The notes beneath the pieces were generated by a model. The model ran no database searches. It was given only the letters and a program-made list of their open reading frames with translations, and was not told where the DNA came from. 64,000 nucleotides of DNA from Paralichthys olivaceus (lineage: Eukaryota; Chordata; Actinopteri; Pleuronectiformes; Paralichthyidae), in NCBI RefSeq assembly GCF_024713975.1, contig NC_091111.1, forward strand, positions 18,047,501 to 18,111,500, given 5' to 3'. The position numbers and the translations under genes were made by a program. Below are positions 20,931 through 32,640 of the stretch, in pieces. Within the stretch, counting starts at the first letter, position 1. Each line of letters opens with the position of its first letter.

Positions 20931-22321
20931 GCACTCGTCCTTTCACTGTCTCTTTGGCGTCTTATCAGGAAGGACATCGTCCTAACCACAACAACGAAAC
21001 CTCCAGTCCTAACAACGAATGTGAGCGTCTGGTGAAAGTTAAAAAAAATATGAGAAGCAACCGAAGAGTTTGAAAATGGTTTGATTCAAATGCTGCGGGC
21101 CTCACAGCCGCACCAACGGGAAGCTCGGGAGGCAGGACTCTCCTCCACCTTCACCAACAACACCAAAGTACCAATGGCAACAATCGCACTGATAAATTAA
21201 TTTTGAACTCTTTCTTTTTGTTTTTACCATTATAATTATAATTACTTGGAACCAAAAGAAGTTTTATGAATGTTTATTATTGAATCTTCTCGTTTCTTTC
21301 ATTTCATCACAACCTATTTCATGCAGGATTTTACCTGCTTCGGAGAAAAACTCCAAATCGCTGTAAATCGTTGGACCGTATTTACAGTATTTACAGCTTC
21401 CTGTTTAAACCCAGTAAAAGCACGTCCCGTGTTTCGAGCACCACATGTGTTTACAGGTTTAAACACAGTGTCTGACCCCGGCTGATCTCAGGAGGTCACA
21501 GGATAAACCCTGGCATGGTGTATGTTTGTAAATGTCAATGATTTACACTCTCCTGATATTTCTGGAGAAAAAGGGAGTGTGGCCTTCAGCACGTAGACCA
21601 CAGTCAACGTTTCAGATCACGTACAAGAAAACAAAACAGTCTGAATCACGTTCAAAAGAAGATATTTAATGCAAACACATATGAAAATACAATTTCTTCT
21701 TTGTCTCTTATTGCTGAGCTGGCCTGTTCTTCTTGTCCAACACTTTTCATTGTACCTTTGACCCCCCTTACTTATCAATAACAAAGTTTGAACTTTTTAT
21801 AACGTAGGAGTGTTTCAATGTGCAACTTGTTAATACAAACTGCAAAGAAAAATAAAGCATTGTACAATCACATTTGGCCTTCGAAATAATCTCTTACAAG
21901 GGATTAACAGTCCAGTGGGTCTAATGCCTTTAACGTCCTGGCACAGAGTGTTATATATTGTTGGGAACTAGGACAAGAATAAAAGAATAAAAGTTCACGT
22001 TCAAGTCAAACCCAGTTTCCCACCTCGAGTCTGTGCACTGCAAAGACATTTATTACATTTACTATCAGGTTATCTGGTAAATTTAAACATTTTTCACATC
22101 ACCATCCAGTATTAAAGAAAATATGTATGAACTAATTTATTTATTTCTCAATACCACTTCAGATCATAACCGACAAAAAACCGAGAGGAGAGATTCCTGA
22201 AAACTACAGTCTCCTCAAACAGAGCTGTACTCTTTAACAATCGCAGAAGAAACTCAAATAAAACCACATGACTCCAGTAACAGCAAGGTCCAGTGAGTTA
22301 GTCTGTTTGAGGAGCGGAGAT
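20931..22321. other. Intergenic stretch between connexin C and hsdl1
   Basis: No supported gene. The right end should be the hsdl1 3'UTR (minus-strand AATAAA near 22137-22145). Confidence 0.5.
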
Positions 22322-24008
22322 CTAGATTGTACTGATGAGCAGACGAGATCCGAGAACCCAAATCCACTCTGGAATACACCTCATCAATCCATACTGTGAA
22401 GAGACAAGAAAAACTGATCAAACAGAAATTCATTTTATATCTTAGAACCTGTTTCCACAAAGGCCAAAAACAAAGCAGCTTGAGTAGAACTGAGACCAAT
22501 ATATTCCACATCAACCGACCTGCAGTGTGTGAGGCCAGTATCCTGTGGTCCGACTGGACACGCCCAAGGTGGAGATGGCGTGGTGAGCGTAAACGTCTGG
22601 TTCTGGCACAAACCAGCCTTCACCTGATGATGTCGATGTTGATGGTTGTCGCTTGCTTGACGCTATCTAGGTACACAAACACACACAGTATATGAGGAAC
22701 TGTGATACGTTATTGTATTTGTACTCAGGGTATTTCAGCAATTATTTTATACTAATAACAATCTTAATTTATGGATTAAAAACTGTGAAAGTAAAAACCA
22801 AAGATCTCAGGTATGTGATGCCAGCTGTAAGTGCATAATACATCTTGGTCTGAAACTGGACATCCAGCTGTTCTTTGTAATGGTCCTGTCAGGTATCTTA
22901 CCTGGAAGGGAATCAGACTTTGAACAAAGATCCCTTTACCACTGTACTCGAGGTGAAGAGCTCTGGAGAAATGATCCAGGTAGCCCTGAGGTGTCAGGAG
23001 GAGAAAGGTGTTATTGTCTGGTTTGTGTTTCCTGATGTGTGTGCATGCATACGAGGCTGATATCAGCAGTGTTGTGACTCACAGTGGAGGCCGTGAGTGC
23101 CACTCTTCCAGGCAGAGGTCTGCAGCAGGCACCCGATGATATATTGACCACAGCTCCTCTGCTGCGCTCCACCATCCCGGGCAGCACCAACCGGGCCATC
23201 AGAGTAGCGACCGCCACATTCTTATTCACCATATCCAACAGGCCCTGCTCAGGAATTTCAACCAGACTCTGGGGGGAAGTGAGAGCCTCGTCCACACAGG
23301 TCACCAGGAAGCCGATATCTTTGCCCCTCATGGCTTCTTTGACAAGACTGCTGGCTGCCTGGTTCTGAGAGAAGTCAGCGTGGACAACAACAGTTTCCAC
23401 CCCGTAGCTCTCGGAGAGGCAGGCAGAGGCGTCCCTGACGTCCATCTGGTCGTGAGTGACAAAGATGATGCTGACACCCTGCTTGGCCAGCTCCTCTGCG
23501 TACGCTCCGGCCACTGGCTCCGACGCTCCTGACAGAAGAGAGAGGACAACAACGACACAATAAACAGCTGCTGCACAGTAACAACACCACAATGACCTTA
23601 ACAAGAAAAGACAATATAATGCTTTATTAATCCCACTATAACATTAGACAGGTTGTATTGACTGATCTAGTTTATAATGCATTGAAGATGTTTCCTCCAT
23701 TTCAATCTCTGACAGCAGCAGCAGCAGCAGCCCAGACTGAGTGTGATGAAATAAAAAGGGCCCAGCCTCTCCGGCGGTGCATCCTCACCGTAGACGACGG
23801 CCCAGTCTCCATATCTGCGGGTCAGCTTCTGGCTCGGGAGGACCCTCGGCAGGACGTGGACCCTGACCACCGAGCAGCAGCCTCTGAGCAGCACCACCGC
23901 CCTGCTGGCCGCGTACACAGCCCCCACCAGGGCCAGGGTGTCGCAGTAAGACCTGCACCACCGGGACACCTCCCCGAGCAGCAGCTGGAAGCTGTCCACC
24001 GCCGCCAT
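22322..24008 (-). CDS. hsdl1: Inactive hydroxysteroid dehydrogenase-like protein 1
   Basis: Five exons, complement of 23789-24008, 23083-23528, 22902-22985, 22520-22666 and 22322-22393, give 322 residues (human HSDL1 about 330). The N-terminus [18 protein letters not shown] and blocks [68 protein letters not shown] and PEWIWVLGS follow human HSDL1 in order. The family is a short-chain dehydrogenase pseudoenzyme of mitochondria; human HSDL1 has Phe in place of the catalytic Tyr. Here the loss goes further: the cofactor motif TGxxxGxG reads YGASEPVA, the NNxG motif reads TCVD, and the YxxxK site reads LTAST. The Ser of ISSG is kept. The C-terminus is shorter than in human. A catalytic role is therefore unlikely; a scaffold or partner-binding role is inference. 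Head to head with tbc1d32. Confidence 0.92.
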
Positions 24009-24740
24009 GCTCCAAAACCGCGCCGATGCTAGTGTAGCTAGCCGCGGCTCGCTCCGGCCACTTCAACGCGATGGTTCCCGGGAAGCAACGTCAGTGTCGG
24101 ATATTAATTCAAAATGAAAAGTTTGTGACGAGACTGAGAGACTGAAGCTGACGCACGAGGAGAAGCTGTCACCTGCGCGTGCAGCCGGGATCACAACATT
24201 GAGTCACGTGACGAGGTGCGTTCAGCCGCGATGCGTTCAAAACCCAGGAGAGACCGACGACCCGAAGCCAAGCTACACTTTAGGATAAGATAGAAATCCA
24301 ATATCGAGTTTTTCCTTCGGTTTCTATTTAATGAATCTGATTCCTTTGTAAAGCTACCGTTGTTATTATCTGTTTAAATCTTCGGTGTGTCCACATTTCA
24401 GTTGTGTTCATCTATTTTTCTTTTTTTTTTTTTACCAGACTACAGACTTTTTCTCTTAGTTTCTACCCTCACCTCCTGGATTTCTTTTTAGGGAACGTAT
24501 AAAGCTGCGATTTTTTTTTTTTTTTAACGTGCTGCTCAAATTTAAACATTTGATTCATCTCATTACGTGTTTATTCAATAAAACCCCGTTTTTCCCGAAG
24601 TTATTGAATGCGGCGTCTAGTTTTTTCTTCCCACAATGCACAGCAGTTGACGGCTGGCCGTTTCCATGGAGACGCGGCTGACAGGACGCTAGCTCGACGA
24701 GAAGCTTTGTCTTAATGTCCCCAGACGCGCGGACACGGAG
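24009..24740. promoter_or_regulatory. Head-to-head promoter region of hsdl1 (-) and tbc1d32 (+)
   Basis: About 730 bp separate the hsdl1 start codon from the donor of a likely untranslated first exon of tbc1d32 (CGGAG followed by gtaaat, exon end 24740). The hsdl1 side is CpG-rich and carries the perfect palindrome GTCACGTGAC at 24203-24212. A CCCACAATGCA box at 24631-24641 resembles ZNF143/THAP11-type sites. T-rich runs at 24420-24434 and 24511-24525 lie between the two promoters. Confidence 0.55.
24203..24212. promoter_or_regulatory. CLEAR-type E-box palindrome
   Basis: GTCACGTGAC is exactly the 10-bp CLEAR consensus bound by TFEB/MITF-family factors (and a USF/MAX-type E-box). It lies 195 bp upstream of the hsdl1 start codon. 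Confidence 0.55.
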
Positions 24741-25396
24741 GTAAATGTCCCCCGCTGCTTCTCCCACGGACTCGGGGCAGGTGGTTCGAGGTCGAGGTCA
24801 GAAAATCCCGCTGCCTCGCTCAGTCACTCTAGTGACGAATTACCGTTAGCTCTGCGCCTAGCTTTGTTGTTAGCATGCTAGCTGGGCTACACGCTCAGGT
24901 CAACCAGAGGGAGCGGAGAGTCTCGCTGGCTTTGTCTGCAGAGTGAAAACACAACATCTCACTATTAACTCCTCATCATCATCATCGTCGTGTCCTCAGA
25001 CGTGTGGTTGGATCCGGCTGTGGAATTAGCTTTGCTCACTACTGCACCACCAGACCGATGGAGGAGTGGGTGAAGTGTTCGAGCCCCAGAAACACTATCC
25101 AAAACAACTGAGGTAAATTGGGGTGAGCACTTCTTCAAATGTAGGAAACAACAGCAAATAACAGTATTCACAACACTGATTAGAAGAAACAGTTTGAAAC
25201 ATACATTAAAAGATGGATTTGGAGGGTTTACTCTGTCCAACAATCCAAAACATATAACTTGCTGCTCCATCTAACGTTATTTTGCTAATTTCGCAGTGGC
25301 TCCAAAGATGAACAAACTAAATTAATTCATCCGCCTCCTTAAACGGAAGTCATCTGTGACCTCCACAAATGACCCTATGTTCTGTTCCATCTTCAG
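24741..25396 (+). other. Leader intron of tbc1d32
   Basis: From the putative donor at 24741 to the acceptor cag at 25394-25396, 14 bases before the start codon. No other feature seen. Confidence 0.45.
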
Positions 25397-25410
25397 GAGC
25401 AGCCGTCGGG

Positions 25411-28400
25411 ATGTCTCAGTTGTCCGCAGAAGATGAGTTGGAGTTGCAGTCCCTGCTCAAGCTGCTCCTGATAAGCGTCAACGACAGGATCTCTGGTGCG
25501 CCGTCGACTGAATGCGCTGAAGAGATCCTCCTTCACCTGGAGGAGACAGACAAGAATTTCCACAAGTAAGGTTTACCAGACTCAGTGGGGCGTTAACTTT
25601 GAAGGTCCAGGTCTAATCCCTGTCGTTGCTCTCCTTTCAGTTATGAATTTGTCAAGTACCTCCGTCAGTATGTGGAAAGCTCTCTGGGGACAGTGGTGGA
25701 GGAGGAAACCAAGAACTTGACAAGAGGAGAGGGACAACATGCAATTGGCTCAGGTCACGACACCCTGATCCATGCCATCACCCGAAGGACCAGGGACTCA
25801 GCTGAGTGAGTGTAGCACAGAGAAGTGAGAAAAGCTTAGAGAGGAGTTCCTCTTGATTTCTAAAGTAGTTGCACAGTTGAGGCTTATCCTGTATTAAATA
25901 AACAACTAATGCCATCCAGTGTAATGGACCTGACTGTTGGCAGGGGGACATTTTATTCACACAGGAAATCTCATTGACATCCACAGTATAATTCTTGTTT
26001 TTGACTTAAGCTGAATGTTTTTAAAATGACATTAATATTGTGATAAAAGTTCTTTATTTCTCTGTGGCAGGTACCAGCAGATGATGCAGACCTTAAAAAA
26101 CACCATGATCATCATTGTAGAGTCTTTAATCAACAAATTTGAGGAGGACCAGATGAGGAAGGAGGAGATGCACAGAGAGAGGCAGCACAGTCAGTCAAAC
26201 AGCCAATACATTGACAACTGCTCGGATAGCGACTCCTCCTTCAACCAGGTCAGAGACACAATATCAGATGTCATCAACCATCACATTTTCTGTCTTTACA
26301 GCCTCTAAATATTGTAAACGACCTGGGACCAGTATTATATCTTTTCTTTTTAACTCAAGGGAAACTGCTGGCGTCCTGCTAGCAAACAATAAATTACCAG
26401 CAATAAGATTATACGATAAATTATAATTTGCATAATTCTTATCTTTGCTCTTCCTTTATAGAGTTATGCATTCATCAGACAAGAGCAGCTGCAAGTCTTG
26501 GCTGAAAAACTTGACTCCAGCCAACCCAAAGAGGTACAAAGCAAGAATAATCATATATACATTATTTCTTGCTCTCTGTCGATGCACTGCAGAGTCGTTT
26601 GTAGCATGGTGCCATAGATCAGGTTCAATCCTGAAGGAGATTATTTCAGCTACGATTTTATGTAACGTTGCTCTTTTCCATCTTTCAACAGGTAGTTTAC
26701 GTCTTCAGGCCTAAAAATAAAATAAAATATCACTTGTTTTGGAGGCTACTCACAGGAGAGTGTAGCCTGGTAATCTGACTAGATTGCCGATTTGTTTAAC
26801 TTCTTTCAATTGATCTGACATTGTGTTTTTATATATATATATAAAACATGTGAGCAAAGATTCAGAGCTGTGTGAAATCAGACTAAGTGAAGAATGCAAG
26901 TAAACATGGGTTTAATTTTTAAAAGGTCATAAGCTACAAAGGTTTTGAAACATAGATGTAATTGTTATTAACAGTTAGAGTATCTTTATGTGTAGGTGCG
27001 TTGGCAGGCTCTTCAGGCCCTCTGCTGTGCCCCCCCCTCTGACGTGTTGAGCTGCGAGAGCTGGAGCAGCCTGCGCAGGAAGCTCTGTGCCGCTCTGACT
27101 GAGCCCGACCCAGACCTCAGTGTGAGTCATAATCTACTCAATATGCTCACTGCAACCAGTTACCTACAAATGCACACTTGTAAAATAGCCAATAACCATA
27201 CAAACCATTTTAAGCTCATATATATAATTGGTGATACTCAACTAAATTGGGTCCTTCCCCTCCCCTCCACAAACTTCTAGGGAAAGTGGTTTGTTAGTTT
27301 TTGAATTATTCTGCTGACAGACAAACAATCTGCAATAAAAACCTTGATTGAGGCAATAAAAACAAGATAACACTTGAGAGATAATTGCTCGCAAATATAC
27401 TGGTCAGTTTTCTTCTGCTTTATTTGCTCATTATTTTAAAAACCTGCCACTAATGTATCATTGATTATATAGACTATGATTAATGTATATACCCCCCCCC
27501 CCCCCCCCCCCCTCACCTCCTTCAGGATAATGTGCTGCAGTTCTTTGCTAAAAGCTTCTCGTCCTCTCCAATGAATGTGACACGGGAGATCTACACCAGC
27601 CTGGGTACGTCACTCTCACAGCATTGACCAAAAAAAATATTACACATTTTCATTTCAAAGGTTGAGCTTGTCTTTGTGTACAGTCCCAACAGAAGACAAA
27701 ACATACTCTTAGTAGCTGGAGTATTTTCAGTTATCTCGCAGGCAGACACAATAGTTTTGTGACATCCACCTCTCAGCTTTCTGCTTCCGTCCCAGTGGAG
27801 TGAAGGTGAATCCACAGAACTCACTGACAGCAGAAATCATCAGACTTATTGTTTACTGAAGGAATAATTCAAAGGCCTCAATGTTGACAGGTTCTACGGG
27901 GACTAACTAGTTGGTTTTTTAATGTTAATGACTTTGAATATTTAAATGGAAAATGTGGAGCGTAAATTGTATTTGCTAGATCATGTAAATAAGCAATATT
28001 TAACTTTTTCAGCTAAAAGTGTGGAGGCAAGTTTTGCGTCTCAAAAGCTGAGTTTCCCAACGGGCTCAGCCCCCCTCGACAGTAACAGACCTGACGTCAC
28101 TCGTCTTATCAAACAGGTACAGCATCTCGTCTCTAACAGCCTGTAACGACATCATCAGCAGTCATAGGAACACAAATCAGCTTTTCCTCTCTGTCTCTCG
28201 TGTGTCAGATTCGATTGATGAATGACTTTCAAAAAGAGGTGACGACTTTTTGGATCCGTCATCCAGAGAAGTGAGTAGCTGTTGACAGATGTCTCTCAAT
28301 GTGTTTGTCCCCACATCAGTCACTCTCCATATCAGATGCCACTGATTGACTTGTACCAAAACTAGATACTTACCTCCTTTTTGCTGCAGGTATATGGAGG

Positions 28401-31400
28401 AAATTATAGAGAGCAGTTTCTCCCTGTTGTCCCTCCATCATGAACACAGCTCATCGTCCCCTGGGACAGAGAAAGTACTGGAACCAATTCATTTACTGGC
28501 TTTACTGGACATCAAAGCTACCTGGTTTAATAAGTGGATGGTGGGTATCACAGTTGAACATTTCTTTTTGCAGAATACAGTTTTGTACATGTTAACCATA
28601 TTTATGTATCGCTCAATAGGGACATTGTCTCCCTCTCTTGCTTATCTGCACTCTTCCTCATATTTAATCTTGTCCCTCTCCTGATTTTATTTCTCTCTCT
28701 TATCTCAGCATGGCTACTACAGTAGGACGGTGGTTCTCAGACTCCTGGAGACAAAGTACAAATCTCTGGTGAGTGATTTACATAATAATCACTTTCTCTC
28801 ACAAACCCCTTGATCGTGCAGCAGCGCAAAGACACACCCAACTGACCAGCATGTCTGCTATGAAATTACATTTGTATTTGTGGGATTATTAATTAAAACA
28901 GCTTAACTGTGCGGGTCAAAGTAGGAGTAGGAGCCCTGTTAAAACTCTTGACTAAAAGGCTTGATAAATATGGCGTAGTGTCCTTCGGCAAGATTTGAAC
29001 GACATGTGACTCGGGCTGGTCACACATACCAAATGTTTCAGTGATGAACCTCCACTCCCATTCAAATCACTCATGTGTGACTGGGCCCTCATAGAGTAAA
29101 GCTCTCTGAGTGGACGCTGAGACTAGAAAATAATTGGAGTCTATTTATCATTCTGAATTCATTCTTAAGTTTTTTACGTGTTCACTGTATCATCTAAATC
29201 CAGCTCAACAGATGAGGAGCTGTAATTTCAAATGTTTTCAATAAAATACACTTGAATCCCTTTACTCTTTCCAGATTGTCGCAGCTCTTCAGCAGTGCAT
29301 CCATTACAGTGACTCCTGCTTCACCACTGACACAACCGATCCTCAGTCAGCAGAGCAGCAGAACACTGGTAATTAAAAAAACAGTCCAATAGACTGTAGG
29401 AATTCCTCAGCAGGCTTATAAACTCCCTTCACCCAATGCCTCACTCTTCGTGGTGAACTCAAGCACATTTGCAGTAATGCTGATTTAATGTATCCTGCGA
29501 AAACAAACCAAAAATAAGTCGAGCCGAACCCCTGTGAACACCTAATGAGAAAGCAGTGCTTGATTTCAGGCCTGTGGGTGTTGAGTGCATTTTCCCGTCA
29601 TAATTTATTCAGTTTTCAAAATGTTCACACGCAGTTTCTGCCGCCAATTAAAGCTGAGGAATGGAGAGAAAAACAGCAGAAAGGAAGAAAAGGAATAGGA
29701 AATACAAAGAAGACAAACTGCTCAGTGTGTCGGAGAGAAAGTATTGATGGAAGGTTTAAAAAAACGAGGACATGAAGGTCAAGAAATAAACCATCACGCT
29801 TCAGGAAGAGAATTGCCTCACTCCATTTATAAATAACAATTAATTACTACAGGACATTGTTGAGTTTGCTATTATACCTTGCTCTAATCAGAACTTAATT
29901 GGTAATAATTTGGACCACATATCCCATAAACCCTAAACCCTCTAATTAGCATTTAGAGTCATAATAAACAGTAATGTGCTGCACATTGAACTGGAAATTG
30001 AATATAGTGGTCAATGGGGTGTGAGTCACAGTCTCGGTGCATTATCTCCTTTAAGCCAACTGGCTCCTTGAGACTGGACATTTTGACCTTGTCTTGGATG
30101 AGTAGAGAAACGCCAACCCCCCCCCCCCCCCCCCCCCTGACCGCCACTGATGCACCGCTCGTAAAAGAGGAGTTTATTGAGCTGTGCCTCGTTTTTGATT
30201 TCTGCACCCCAGAGGCGCTGCAGGGTTGTCACATGCGGTTTTTGCACTTGTCAATCTCAGTGTCTCGCAGAAGCTGTAGTTATGAAATGTTGCAGTTAGT
30301 AGATTAGAAGACGTTTGAAAAAAAATCGTGCAACTTAATGAATACTAAGCAGTCCTTTACTTTTTCCCTCCTGGAACATACACAGTTTACATGTACCAGT
30401 CCGTGCTCAGTGTCTTAAGGTGGAGAAGGTGGCTTGTTTTTCTCAGTGTCTCTACCTCTAGCATCTTCTAACATAATAATCAGAAATATTTGGACACTGG
30501 AAATGTTGTGACAGCCAAATTCAAGACAATCTTTATTCTGTGTTTCAGTCCAAAGGAGCGTGTATTCAGGAAAGGAGCTGGAATACGCCGTCTTTGTCCA
30601 CTCTCTGTGTTTCCTGGGAAAACTCCTCATCTACACCAATGGAAGAAAACTCTTCCCCGTCAAAGTGAAGAAGCGCAAAGGTGCGAAACTTCTACTATAA
30701 AATATAAAGTTTGACTGATACCCAAACATTACAAAGAGCCTCATACAGTAATGTTTTTTTTCAAATGGTGTCAGCTGCTGGTCTCAAAAACATTCACTTG
30801 TGGTTTTATTGAAAGACTTGCAGTTAAAGCGACTAACAGATGTGTTGATAGTGAATAATGCCCTGTTCAGATATTCACCTCTACCTTGATGATGTAACTG
30901 CAGCATACTTGTAAAATGCAATCTTTACAGCAGATAATCTTGTGTAGGAATGTGTGTGATCAGCTTTCACATGGCACCACTCCCTCCACCTCTCCTCTGC
31001 AGTGATTAGGTCCCCTCCAGCCCATCTTAATCACCGATAAAGTTATGTAACGTTGCTGAATTGTCCTCAGAGTCATCGTTTGCTGCCCCAGCACTTTAAC
31101 GTTGTTTCACCCACATTCACTCTCCTTCCAATTAAATCGATTAAAATCTCTGGCGTCAGAATCTTTTATAAAAATTATAATGACGCTCTCTAGGTGGAGA
31201 TGTACTGACGAGTCTCTCCACACCTTGAAGGTCAGTTTGTGCCATATGCGTCCTCGTATGCGTCATCTCCTGCAACACATATTAAAAAAAATTTCTCCCC
31301 TCTATTTTAATTGATTCACTTTTTATTCTTATTCTTCGCCAGTGACAGAGTGGATGAATAATGTTTTCTGGGTTTATTTTCATATTTTCCTCACCGTCCT

Positions 31401-32604
31401 TACTCTGGACACACATCAAGCAAGTTAAGAGGAAATAAAAATGTCTATATCCTTACATTTTGAGTATGATCTATGTGCAATATTGCAATAAATAATTCAA
31501 TATATAATAATTTCATTATTTATTAGGTTTTTGTTATTCATTGATTTATCATTTAGGGTACAAATTTCCAGAAAACACAATCGTAGAGCTAAAAGAAAAC
31601 AAGTTGGCTGTGACCAATGACCAAAGCTTTTCTAACTTTTCTCGGGAATTCCACCCAGAGTTGATCCTTGTCACCAAGGCTACCAAAACATCGGAGGACT
31701 TCCTTCTCGGTAGCCGCTACTCATTGTGTCTGAATCACCAGACTCTTTTACCCATTTACTCATGTCTGTGTTTCAGATCCAGTCAGCCTGACAGACCTCG
31801 TCGTCATCCTGATTCATATCATGTACCAACACCCGGAGCCTCCTCACAGTGATACCTCAAACACAGGTGGGATCATGCACGTACATAAAAGTACGTCGAC
31901 CAGTTTCGGCATCCTCCCCTATCTTCTTTCCAGACTCAAAGTCTGGAACTCTCCCTGTGAGGCATAACAGCATTCCTCAAACCATATCTTTTATCTCTTA
32001 ACCTTGTACTGAGTCATGCAGTACTACGGTTGTCTCCTGGAAGAACCTGCTTTATTGCCCCATTAATTCTCGTGAATTATTGCAGTAACTCGGCTGCCAA
32101 TGATCAATAGTGGTCCCCACCTTGACTTTGTCAGAGGAGCATTTCTTGTGGGAGTCATCCTGGGCCAGTCATTGATTCTAATTAATATTTTACTTTTAGT
32201 CTGAGTAAGATCACAGCTATCATGTATGACACTATTGTGAGTGGTATCATGATACTGCAGAATAAAGTTGGGAGTAGATTTTAAAGTTATGTATGTGTGT
32301 TATCGATCCAACCGTAGAAAGTCACAAGCATCCAGATGCTGTGACAGAAAGGGAGCAAGCAGGAAAAATGTGTTTACCTTCAGTAAAAGATGGAAATGTT
32401 ATGGAATGAAGATACATGTGTGTGAGGAAAAGGCTATAATTCATTGTTTGTGTATTCAGACTCCCTGTCGCCCAGCTGTCTGGTGATGGAGGTGCTGTGG
32501 ATGCTGTGTGAGAGGACGGAGTGTGCTGCAGAGTGTCTCTACCAGACTGCTGTCATAGAGACGCTGCTGGCTCCTGTCATAGCTCTGCTCAATGGACAGC
32601 AGGT

Positions 32605-32640
<36 letters not shown>

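Noticed and set aside
31541-31852. Continuous 103-codon frame over two tbc1d32 exons and the short intron between
   Set aside because: Donor at 31710 and acceptor at 31776 restore the phase and give the family sequence; the read-through is chance because the intron is only 67 bp.
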